From a virus, in IMG/VR virus record IMGVR_UViG_3300046002_000614, positions 1-20,364 of that record: 20,364 bases of DNA; one strand, 5' to 3'. The position numbers and the translations under genes are program-made. Of the stretch, positions 1-6,648 are shown piece after piece; positions within the stretch are counted from its first letter, which is position 1, and the number at the start of each line of letters is the position of its first letter. Under the pieces are notes generated by a model. The model saw nothing but the letters and a program-made list of their open reading frames with translations, did not search any database and was not told where the DNA came from.

Positions 1-53
1 AAAGGCGGCGTCGGTCCAAAACGCACGCGTCCGCGATTGAGAACATGGGTTAA
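1..53 (+). other. Possible 3' end of an upstream gene
   Basis: Two plus-strand frames are open from the window edge. One ends with TGA at 38-40, the other with TAA at 51-53. The second stops two bases before the small terminase start, which fits the tight packing of this phage. Too little is left to name a product. In related phages an HNH endonuclease often sits here, but no HNH motif can be seen in these bases. Confidence 0.25.
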
Positions 54-55
54 CA

Positions 56-439
56 ATGGCCAAGCCACGGCTACCGAAACTGAAGGCCGAAGTGAGCGGC
101 GCAGCCCTGCACGACCCGCAACGCCACAAAGACCGCAAGGCCCCGAAGCAAAGAGCCATCGGCGAGCCTTACGCTCGGATGACCGAAGCGCAGAAGATCG
201 CGTGGGAAGAGTTCAAGGCCGAGCTGCCCTGGCTGACCAGCGGCCACCGCGCGCTTCTACAGATTGCCTGCATCATGCGGGCTCGAATGGATACAGAGGA
301 CATCGGGGTCAACCAGATCCAGACCTACAGCTCGATCCTGTCGAAGCTGGGGGCGACGCCGGTTGACGAAACGAAGGTGACCGTTGCCGGCGAAGAAGAC
401 GAAGACCCCTCAGACGCCTTCTTCAGCCGACCGCACTAG
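56..439 (+). CDS. terS: Phage terminase small subunit
   Basis: A 127-residue protein expected to recognise the phage genome and deliver it to the large terminase during packaging. The N-terminus is basic (residues 1-35, many K/R and P). A helical core with the segment AWEEFKAELPWLTSGHRAL lies around residues 50-68, followed by a conserved-looking SSILSKLGATP segment near residues 92-102 that resembles the P27-like small terminases of alphaproteobacterial phages. The C-terminus is acidic. Length and position, directly before a clear large terminase, support the call more than any single motif. The ATG at 56 has only a weak upstream purine stretch (ATGGG). The last 56 bases overlap the large terminase gene in another frame. 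Confidence 0.8.
   Translation: MAKPRLPKLKAEVSGAALHDPQRHKDRKAPKQRAIGEPYARMTEAQKIAWEEFKAELPWLTSGHRALLQIACIMRARMDTEDIGVNQIQTYSSILSKLGATPVDETKVTVAGEEDEDPSDAFFSRPH
373..380 (+). promoter_or_regulatory. Ribosome binding site fixing the TTG start of the large terminase
   Basis: The bases GAAGGTGA end three bases before TTG at 384. They match the 3' half of the extended Shine-Dalgarno consensus AAGGAGGTGA. The next in-frame alternative is a CTG at 450, inside sequence that looks like conserved terminase N-terminus. This supports initiation at TTG 384 from within the small terminase gene. Confidence 0.5.
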
Positions 440-2192
440 CGCTTACGCGCTGGCGGTTGTCGCCGGGGAGATCGTCGCAGGGCCTCACGTTCGGAACGCT
501 TGTCGCCGGCACCTGGACGATCTGAAGCGAGGCGGCATCTGGTTTGACCACGCGGCGGCTGAGTTCGCCTTCGGGTTCTTCGAGACGGTGCTTCGACTGA
601 GTGAAGGGCAATTCGAGGGCAAGCCCTTCGAGCTGCACACCTCGCAAGCCTTCATCATCGGCTCGCTGTTCGGCTGGAAGCGGGCAGACGGGCGGCGCCG
701 GTTTCGGCGGGCCTACATTGAGCAGGGCAAGGGCAACGGCAAGTCTCCGCTGGCTGGCGGGATTGGCCTCTACGGCATGACGGCGGCGGGGGAAGCCGGC
801 GCACAGATTTACGCGGCTGCGGCAAAGCGTGAGCAGGCGGGTATCCTGTTCGCGGACGCCGTCAAGATGGTGAAGCAGTCACCAGCCCTTGAGAAGCGGC
901 TGGAGTTCAGCGGCGGGCCGGGCCGAGAGTTCAACATCGCCCACCACTCAACGGGCAGCTTCTTCCGCCCGGTGTCGCGGGACACTGGCAAGACGGGGTC
1001 TGGTCCTCGACCGTACTTCGTCCTCGCGGATGAGGTTCACGAGCTACCGGATCGCAAGATCCTTGAGATGCTGGAGCGCGGCTTCAAGTTCCGCCGCGAA
1101 CCGCTCCTGTTTATGATCACCAACTCCGGGTCAGACCGCAATTCGGTGGCTTGGGAGGAACACGAACACGCGGTCAAGGTGGCCGCCGGCAACATCGACG
1201 CGGTGACGGACCCCACCTACTTGGGCGAGGTCATCGACGACACGACCTTCTCTTTCGTTTGTAGCCTCGACGACGGGGATGACCCCCTCAACGATCCTTC
1301 TTGCTGGATCAAGGCCAACCCCCTGCTGGGGGTGACGATCACCGAGGAATACCTTCAGGAGACGGTCAACCAGGCCAAGGCGATCCCTGGCCAGTTGAAC
1401 GGGATTTTGCGGCTTCACTTCTGCGTCTGGACCGACGCTGAGACAGCTTGGATGACCCGCTCCACACTGGAGCCCTGCATCGCGGACTTCGAGCCGACGC
1501 CGGGCGAGGATGTGTGGCTTGGGCTGGACCTGTCGCAGAACCGGGACATCACGGCGCTAGGCGCGGTGCAGCGAACCGGGACCACGGCGGAAGGCAAGCC
1601 GACCTATGACGCATGGGTCGAGGCCTGGACGCCGGGCGACACCCTCGCCGGGCGGGAGTTGCGGGATAAGCTGCCCTATGCCGTCTGGGCTCGGGAAGGC
1701 CACATTCACGCGCCGCAGGGCGAGAGCATCAGCTTTCGGCACGTGGCGCAAACGCTGGCGGAATACGCCCGTGACTACAACGTCCAGCTCGTCGCGTATG
1801 ATAGGTTCGCCTTCAAGCGCTTCGAGGAAGACGTTGACGAGCTAGGGCTGGACCTACCCTTCGCCGAACACCCGCAGGGCGGCCTCAAGAAAGGCAAGCC
1901 TCTGGTGGCGGGGGGCGAGGGGCTGTGGATGCCCGGTTCCATCCGACTGTTTGAGGATGCGCTGCTGGAAGGCCGCATCCGACTGAAACGAAACCCGGTC
2001 CTGATCTCCGCGATGATGTCGGCGGTGATCGAAGAGGACAAGTGGGGCAACCACTGGCTCGCAAAGACGCGGTCAGTCAACAAGATCGACGCCGCGATAG
2101 CGCTGGCAATGGCAATAGGAGCGGCGAGCATGATGGAAGGTGGCGCCGCAGTCTCCCCGTGGGACGATCCCAACTTCAGCCTGGTCGCTTGA
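384..2192 (+). CDS. terL: Phage terminase large subunit (HK97-like ATPase-nuclease)
   Basis: A 602-residue DNA packaging motor and headful or site nuclease. The ATPase half shows a Walker A-like EQGKGNGKS at residues 113-121, a Walker B FVLADE at 212-217 and a coupling motif ITNSGS near 245-250. The nuclease half has the three acidic positions of the RNase H-like fold: D382 in LGLDLSQNRD, D473 in AYDRFAF, and D569 in NKIDAA. Length and motif order match full terminases of the HK97/Terminase_1 group, so the protein looks intact and active. The start is TTG at 384, with a good ribosome site. This places the start 56 bases inside the small terminase gene and implies translational coupling. The stop overlaps the portal ATG (ATGA). 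Confidence 0.95.
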   Translation: MPAKKTKTPQTPSSADRTSAYALAVVAGEIVAGPHVRNACRRHLDDLKRGGIWFDHAAAEFAFGFFETVLRLSEGQFEGKPFELHTSQAFIIGSLFGWKRADGRRRFRRAYIEQGKGNGKSPLAGGIGLYGMTAAGEAGAQIYAAAAKREQAGILFADAVKMVKQSPALEKRLEFSGGPGREFNIAHHSTGSFFRPVSRDTGKTGSGPRPYFVLADEVHELPDRKILEMLERGFKFRREPLLFMITNSGSDRNSVAWEEHEHAVKVAAGNIDAVTDPTYLGEVIDDTTFSFVCSLDDGDDPLNDPSCWIKANPLLGVTITEEYLQETVNQAKAIPGQLNGILRLHFCVWTDAETAWMTRSTLEPCIADFEPTPGEDVWLGLDLSQNRDITALGAVQRTGTTAEGKPTYDAWVEAWTPGDTLAGRELRDKLPYAVWAREGHIHAPQGESISFRHVAQTLAEYARDYNVQLVAYDRFAFKRFEEDVDELGLDLPFAEHPQGGLKKGKPLVAGGEGLWMPGSIRLFEDALLEGRIRLKRNPVLISAMMSAVIEEDKWGNHWLAKTRSVNKIDAAIALAMAIGAASMMEGGAAVSPWDDPNFSLVA

Positions 2193-3415
2193 TGAGAGCG
2201 CCTTTCGACTTCCCCGAGCCTGAGAAGCGCTCGATAGAAGATCCGACCGTCAAGGTGTCGGCGTCCAACTTCCTCGCCTTCTTCGGTGTGCAGTCGGCCT
2301 ATGGCCCGGCGGTGACGCTGGATAACGCGCTGACGGTTCCGGCTGTGGCTGCGGCGGTGTCGTTCCTATCGGCTTCGATGGCGAACCTTCCGCTGCACGC
2401 CTACCGCGACACGGGCGATGGCTCGGAACGGATCAGGGGACCGCTTCAGCGGATCGTCAACGAGGCTCCCAACGACGAGTGGACTTCGTTTGGGGCGCGG
2501 AAGTACTTCTGGCAACAGGTGTTCACCGCCGGGCGCGGCCTGTTCTGGATCGAGCGCTCTGGCACCGGGATTGCGGGCCTGTGGCCTATGGAGGTCGCGA
2601 AGACCACCGTGGTCCGTCAGGACGGGCGCAAGGTTTACCAGTTCGGCGGTCGCACCTATCCGGCGGCTGACGTGATCGACGTTCCGTTCCTGCTGAAGCC
2701 CGACCAGTTGTCGGTTGCCAGCCCGATTATGCTGGCGGCCAAGACGATCAGCCTGGCGCTGGCGATGAACGACTACGCGGCGGGCTTCTTCGCGGGTGGC
2801 GGTGTTCCGCCCTTGGCCCTGACGGGTCCGCTACCGCAGGGCGCGGCGGCGATGGGCCGGGCGATGGATGATGTCAGCCGGGCCATCACAGCGGCGAAGG
2901 CCAGCAATAAGCCGGTCTTTCCGATGCCCCCGGGGCATGACCTGAAACAAGTCGGTTTCGACCCTGCCAAGGGTCAGATGACGGAGGCGATGCGGTTCAT
3001 CGTGGAGGAGATCGCGCGGGCGTACAGCCTGCCGCCGGTCTTCCTTCAGGATCTCACGCACGGCACGTTCTCGAACACGGAACAACAGGATTTGCACCTC
3101 ACCAAGCACCTCATCGCCCAATGGGCGAAGGCGCTGGAGGAGGAGATGAACCTGAAGCTGTTCGGCGCAAAGCGGAACGTCCGCTACGTCGAGCATTCAC
3201 TGGACGGCATGATGCGCGGCGACTTCAAGTCCCGCCTTGAAGGCCTATCCACAGCCGTAAACACGGCGCTTCTGACCCCTAACGAGGCACGGGCGCTGGA
3301 TAACCGCGAGGGCAAGCCGAACGGTGACGATCTCTACATTCAAGGCGCTACGGTGAAGCTGGGAAGCCAGGTCGCCCCGCCGTCTACTGGAGCGACTGAT
3401 GACCCTGGAGCGTGA
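2192..3415 (+). CDS. HK97-family portal protein
   Basis: A 407-residue portal that forms the dodecameric ring at the packaging vertex. The N-terminal segment LDNALTVPAVAAAVSFLSAS (about 43-62) and the following ANLPLHAYR are typical of HK97/lambda-type portals. The later segment VEEIARAYSLPPVFL, with TFSNTEQQD after it, is the usual portal core leading into the tunnel helix region. The open frame runs further upstream, but ATG at 2192 overlaps the terminase stop as ATGA and gives a normal N-terminus. Its 3' end overlaps the protease gene by 17 bases. Confidence 0.93.
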   Translation: MRAPFDFPEPEKRSIEDPTVKVSASNFLAFFGVQSAYGPAVTLDNALTVPAVAAAVSFLSASMANLPLHAYRDTGDGSERIRGPLQRIVNEAPNDEWTSFGARKYFWQQVFTAGRGLFWIERSGTGIAGLWPMEVAKTTVVRQDGRKVYQFGGRTYPAADVIDVPFLLKPDQLSVASPIMLAAKTISLALAMNDYAAGFFAGGGVPPLALTGPLPQGAAAMGRAMDDVSRAITAAKASNKPVFPMPPGHDLKQVGFDPAKGQMTEAMRFIVEEIARAYSLPPVFLQDLTHGTFSNTEQQDLHLTKHLIAQWAKALEEEMNLKLFGAKRNVRYVEHSLDGMMRGDFKSRLEGLSTAVNTALLTPNEARALDNREGKPNGDDLYIQGATVKLGSQVAPPSTGATDDPGA

Positions 3416-4001
3416 AGTGCGCGGGGGCGTTCCCGCTGAGATCAGAGCGGACGAAGGCGGCCTGCGGGTCTCTGGCTACGCCGCTGTGTTCAACGAGCCT
3501 GCCGACATCGGCGGAATGTTCAAGGAGGTCATCGCGCCGGGCGCGTTCCGTGACGCCTTGAGCCGTGATGACGTGGTCTTCCTGATCAATCACGACGGCC
3601 TGCCGCTGGCTCGCACCCGTTCGGGCACCATGACCCTGACGGAAGACAGCAAGGGCCTTCGGATGGATACCGTTCTCGACCCCGAAGACCCCGATGTGAA
3701 GTCCATTGCGGGGAAAATGAAACGCGGCGACCTCGACAAGATGAGCTTCGCTTTCCGCGCGACGAAACAGGAGTGGGACGACACGTCCGACCCGCCGACG
3801 CGGACGATCTACGAGATGAGGCTGTTCGACGTGTCCATCGTGACGCGCCCGGCCTACGACGGAACGAGCATTGCCATGCGGTCCCTTGAGGACACCCGCA
3901 AGGATCAACGCTCCAAGAACTTCAATGCGGCGGCTCATCGGCTCCGCTTGAAGGCTGACCTGGATCTTCGGACCAGAGGTAGGCTTCCCAAAGCCGGTTA
4001 A
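3399..4001 (+). CDS. HK97-family prohead protease
   Basis: A 200-residue capsid maturation protease (peptidase U35/S78 group) that removes the scaffolding-like delta domain of the capsid protein and then itself. Family signatures are SGYAAVFNEPADIGG near residues 25-39, followed by IAPGAF. The putative catalytic histidine is H65 in INHDGLPLARTRSGT, and the putative catalytic serine is S116 in DKMSFAFRA. FDVSIVTRPAYDGT (143-156) is also conserved. Length is normal for the family. It starts inside the portal gene and precedes the capsid gene, the standard order. The tail beyond residue 165 is basic and probably the self-cleaved region. Confidence 0.93.
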   Translation: MTLEREVRGGVPAEIRADEGGLRVSGYAAVFNEPADIGGMFKEVIAPGAFRDALSRDDVVFLINHDGLPLARTRSGTMTLTEDSKGLRMDTVLDPEDPDVKSIAGKMKRGDLDKMSFAFRATKQEWDDTSDPPTRTIYEMRLFDVSIVTRPAYDGTSIAMRSLEDTRKDQRSKNFNAAAHRLRLKADLDLRTRGRLPKAG

Positions 4002-4009
4002 CCCCCACG

Positions 4010-4029
4010 GCAGCGTCGGATGACGCCGC
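4010..4029 (+). repeat. Hairpin leader element, copy 1 (before major capsid gene)
   Basis: GCAGCGTCGGATGACGCCGC is the first of three nearly identical copies (others at 9065-9084 and 13133-13152). The core GCGTC-GGAT-GACGC folds into a 5 bp stem. Flanking GGC/GCC can extend it across one A-C mismatch. The core ends 24 bases before the capsid ATG. The following bases (CCTCCC, GAAGGA, ACTACCC) are also shared with copy 2, so the whole leader, including the ribosome site, is duplicated. Confidence 0.85.
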
Positions 4030-4053
4030 CCCTCCCATTGAAGGAACTACCCA

Positions 4054-5316
4054 ATGAGCATCAAGGAACTGCGCGACGCGCAGAGCAAAGTCGTGGCCGA
4101 AGCGCGCGAGCGCCTCGACCTGATCAAGTCGAACACCGACGAAAGCCGCACCGCCGAACTGGAAGCCTCGCACGACAAGGCGATGGCCGAGTTCGACCGT
4201 CTCGACGGCCTGATCCAGCGCAGCGAGAAGCTGGAAAGCATCGAGAAGCGCGCTGAGGAAATCCGCGCCAAGCAACGCCCGATCAGCGACGGCGAAGCGC
4301 GCGGCGGCGACGAAGGCGGCAAGCCCCCGGAATATCGCGAAGCCTTCTACTCGATGCTCCGCGCCGGCGGCGACCTGTCCGAGCTTTCCTCGGAACAGCG
4401 CTCCGTTCTTCGTGGTGGCGTCCAGCAAAGCGCTGAATTCCGCGCCCAGACCGCCGGCACCACCACGGCGGGCGGCTTCACCGTCCCGACCGAGCTGGCC
4501 GGCTTCATCGTCAAGTCGATGGCCGCCTTCGGTCCTATGTACGACGACAACATCTGCACCACGATCAACACGTCCTCGGGCAACCCGTTCAAAATCCCGA
4601 CCGTTGACGACACCACCACCGCCGTCGCCAAGCACACCGAAGCCGGCGCCCTGACCGACGACGGTGGTGTGGACGTGACCTTCGGGCAGAAGTCGCTGGA
4701 CGCCTTCGTCTTCGACACCGAGTTCGTCAAGTGGTCGATGGAGCTGATGCAGGACAGCATCTTCAACATCGAACAACTGCTCGGCGAACTGCTCGGCGAA
4801 CGTCTGGGGCGCCGCGCCAACGTCGAACTGACGACCGGCGACGGCACGGGCGATCCGAACGGCGTCGTTACCGCCTCGAGCCTCGGCAAGACCGCCGCCG
4901 CTGTGGCTGCGATCACCGCCGACGAACTGCTCGACCTGATCCACTCGGTGGACCCTGCCTATCGCACGGGTCCCAAGGTCCGCTTCATGTTCAACGACGG
5001 CACGCTGGCCAAAATCCGCAAGCTGAAGGACGGCAACAGCGCCTATATCTGGAACCCGGGCAACCTGTCGAACGGGGTTTCCGACACCTTGCTGGGCTAC
5101 CGCTACAGCGTCAACCAGGCCATGCCGGCCTCGACCACCGGCCTCAAGTCGGTGATCTTCGGCGACTTCAGCAAATACTACGTCCGCAAGGTCGGCGCCC
5201 CGGTCATCGGCGTCATGCGCGAGCGGTTCTGGCCTGACCTCGGTATCGCCGGCCTGATCCGTCTCGACGGTGAGCTGGGCGACACCTCGGCGGTCAAGCA
5301 CCTCATCCAGGCGTAG
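4054..5316 (+). CDS. HK97-fold major capsid protein
   Basis: A 420-residue capsid precursor. Residues 2-75 are charged, heptad-rich coiled coil (the delta or scaffolding domain), followed by a Gly-rich hinge at about 76-95. The mature shell domain probably begins somewhere before TAGTTTAGGFTVPTEL (133-148), the typical entry to the HK97 N-arm and E-loop region. The exact cleavage site cannot be read. Later parts (TTGDGTGDPNG; FGDFSKYYVRKVG near the C-terminus) fit the family. The ribosome site GAAGGA lies nine bases before the ATG. The gene is separated from the protease by 52 bases that hold the repeated hairpin leader, and is followed by a terminator-like hairpin. Both suggest expression tuned for a very abundant product. 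Confidence 0.95.
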   Translation: MSIKELRDAQSKVVAEARERLDLIKSNTDESRTAELEASHDKAMAEFDRLDGLIQRSEKLESIEKRAEEIRAKQRPISDGEARGGDEGGKPPEYREAFYSMLRAGGDLSELSSEQRSVLRGGVQQSAEFRAQTAGTTTAGGFTVPTELAGFIVKSMAAFGPMYDDNICTTINTSSGNPFKIPTVDDTTTAVAKHTEAGALTDDGGVDVTFGQKSLDAFVFDTEFVKWSMELMQDSIFNIEQLLGELLGERLGRRANVELTTGDGTGDPNGVVTASSLGKTAAAVAAITADELLDLIHSVDPAYRTGPKVRFMFNDGTLAKIRKLKDGNSAYIWNPGNLSNGVSDTLLGYRYSVNQAMPASTTGLKSVIFGDFSKYYVRKVGAPVIGVMRERFWPDLGIAGLIRLDGELGDTSAVKHLIQA

Positions 5317-5327
5317 GCCCTCAACTA

Positions 5328-5347
5328 GGGGAGGCTTCGGCCTCCCC
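5328..5347 (+). terminator. Terminator-like hairpin after the capsid gene
   Basis: GGGGAGGC, loop TTCG, GCCTCCCC: a perfect 8 bp stem closed by an extra-stable UUCG-type tetraloop, starting 11 bases after the capsid stop. The downstream tract GCTCTTTC has few T residues, so it may act as a partial terminator or as a 3' stabiliser against exonucleases. It sits 20 bases before the next start codon. Confidence 0.75.
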
Positions 5348-5367
5348 GCTCTTTCAGGAGTGGGCGC

Positions 5368-5739
5368 ATGACCTACAACGCTACCATCTACGACCGCGCT
5401 GAAGACGGCGCGCGGGTCACGGCGGGTCAAACCGCTGTCACCCAGATCACCTCGATCACCACGGGCGTCACCTGTTCGGCGCTTTCCGGCGTCATCACCA
5501 CGGTCAGCCAGACGGTTGCGGCGGGTGCTGAAGCCGAGTTCACGGTCACCAATACCAAGGTGGTCGCTACCGACGTTGTGGTCGCCTGCATCAAGACGCA
5601 CACCTCGGCGGGTAGCTTCATCGTGGCCGTGTCGGCTGTCGCGGACGGCTCCTTCAAGCTGCACCTGACCAACCTTCACGCCTCGACCGCCGGCAACAAC
5701 GTGCTGGTGATCAACTTCCTGGTTCTCAAGGCCGTCTAG
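5368..5739 (+). CDS. Putative virion decoration or head-fibre-like protein
   Basis: A 123-residue protein, Thr/Val/Ala-rich with alternating beta-strand patterns and no membrane segment or enzyme motif. The C-terminal half, with TVTNTKVVATDVVVACIK followed by AVADGSFKLHL and a closing VLVINFLVLKAV, matches a small beta-sandwich pattern I have seen in phage surface proteins (V-N-x-x-V-T-A-T ... V-A-D-G-S-F ... I-N-F-x-V). It lies immediately after the capsid gene, where decoration proteins often lie. The ATG at 5368 has a good AGGAG upstream. The role in head decoration is inference from position and fold pattern; a fibre subunit is the main alternative. Confidence 0.5.
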   Translation: MTYNATIYDRAEDGARVTAGQTAVTQITSITTGVTCSALSGVITTVSQTVAAGAEAEFTVTNTKVVATDVVVACIKTHTSAGSFIVAVSAVADGSFKLHLTNLHASTAGNNVLVINFLVLKAV

Positions 5740-5903
5740 TGCGGCTTCGAATGCTGGTCCCGTTTGGCGACCTGAACCCCGGCGACGAGCGCGAATTCGA
5801 GCGGCAAGAGGCCATCCGGCTGATTGACGACCGCATCGCCGTTCCCGCCGGGGAGAAGGCCGAACAGGCCGCGCTTCAACCCACTGAAACGAGGCTCGCC
5901 TGA
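5739..5903 (+). CDS. Small conserved-type phage protein, function unknown
   Basis: A 54-residue ORF starting at GTG 5739, which overlaps the preceding TAG; its own TGA overlaps the next ATG. The ribosome site AAGG lies about seven bases upstream. An in-frame ATG at 5751 is the alternative start. The pattern is a hydrophobic start (RMLVPFGDL), then NPGDEREFERQEAIRLIDDRIA. This recalls the very small proteins near phage connector genes in which a short beta strand is followed by a G-D-E and an A-x-x-L-I-x-x-x-x-A helix. The exact fit between two overlapping genes argues that it is real. No function can be assigned. Confidence 0.6.
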   Translation: MRLRMLVPFGDLNPGDEREFERQEAIRLIDDRIAVPAGEKAEQAALQPTETRLA

Positions 5904-6310
5904 TGGCCATTCAGCTTTCCGTCGCCGTGCGTAACGCGCGGCTTGACGCTATCGAGACTTCCATCGGCACCTCCGCAATCATGGAGATCCGTTCTGGCTC
6001 GGTTCCGGCGACCTGTGCGACCGCGAACAGCGGGACCGTGCTGGCGACTATCTCTCTCGGCTCTGACTGGCTGGCGGCTGCTTCGGCGGGCGCGAAGGCC
6101 AAGAGCGGCACCTGGACCGACGCCACCGCCGACGCGACCGGCACGGCGGCCCACTTCCGCATCTTTGCCTCTGACGGCACGACCTGCGGATTGCAGGGCA
6201 CGGTGACGGCCACGGGCGGCGGCGGCGACCTCACGCTCGACAACACGTCCATCGCCTCGGGGCAGGCCGTGACCATCTCCAGCTTCACCCTGACCGACGC
6301 GAACGCCTGA
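5903..6310 (+). CDS. Phage structural-type protein of unknown function
   Basis: A 135-residue protein. The N-terminus AIQLSVAVRNARLDAIETSIG is a short helix, followed by beta-rich, Ser/Thr/Gly-rich sequence (EIRSGSVPATCATANSGTVL, then GTAAHFRIFASDGTTCGLQG). This pattern recurs in uncharacterised phage proteins encoded near head or fibre genes, so a virion component is likely but the role is unknown. Start and stop both overlap neighbours by one base or so (TGATG arrangements), pointing to coupled translation in one cassette with the fibre-like gene downstream. Confidence 0.65.
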   Translation: MAIQLSVAVRNARLDAIETSIGTSAIMEIRSGSVPATCATANSGTVLATISLGSDWLAAASAGAKAKSGTWTDATADATGTAAHFRIFASDGTTCGLQGTVTATGGGGDLTLDNTSIASGQAVTISSFTLTDANA

Positions 6311-6648
6311 TGAGGACGCAAGCCTGGTGGCCTGACACTCACCCCGGCCATGAGCTTCACACGCTCTGGGATGGGGATGAGTTCAAGGGCTGTGTGAAGG
6401 CCATTGTGAACGGCCAAGAGGCTGCGGCGCCTCAGGCCATCTATGATGCTGTTCTGCTGGAGAACCAGCTTAAGAACACCACGCTCAACCTGATCCGCGA
6501 AAACCTCCCGGCCTGGATCGACCCGGAGAGCGTCGAGTGGGACTTCGGCGAGGCTGACGGCCTGTTGTCGTTCACTATCCCGGGCGCGACGGATGGCGTT
6601 CTGGCGGTGCTTCGCGGGCTTGTTCCCGAGGGCGTGACCGTTGGCTGA
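6310..6648 (+). CDS. Hypothetical phage protein
   Basis: A 112-residue soluble acidic protein with several Trp (W6, W7, W20, W70, W79 region) and no motif I recognise. It starts with ATG overlapping the previous TGA, and its stop lies inside the start of the fibre-like gene (8 bases of overlap). Its position between two virion-type genes suggests a fibre-associated or assembly role, but that is inference only. Confidence 0.6.
   Translation: MRTQAWWPDTHPGHELHTLWDGDEFKGCVKAIVNGQEAAAPQAIYDAVLLENQLKNTTLNLIRENLPAWIDPESVEWDFGEADGLLSFTIPGATDGVLAVLRGLVPEGVTVG

Noticed and set aside
3982-3995. Hairpin GGCTT-CCCA-AAGCC at the end of the protease gene
   Set aside because: A 5 bp stem inside coding sequence is too weak to separate from chance in GC-rich DNA, and it is not repeated at the other leader copies.
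3922-5910. 662-residue open frame on the minus strand opposite the capsid gene
   Set aside because: It lies opposite the well-supported capsid and neighbouring genes, has an Arg/Gly/Val/Asp-rich composition typical of a GC-rich shadow frame, and shows no domain.
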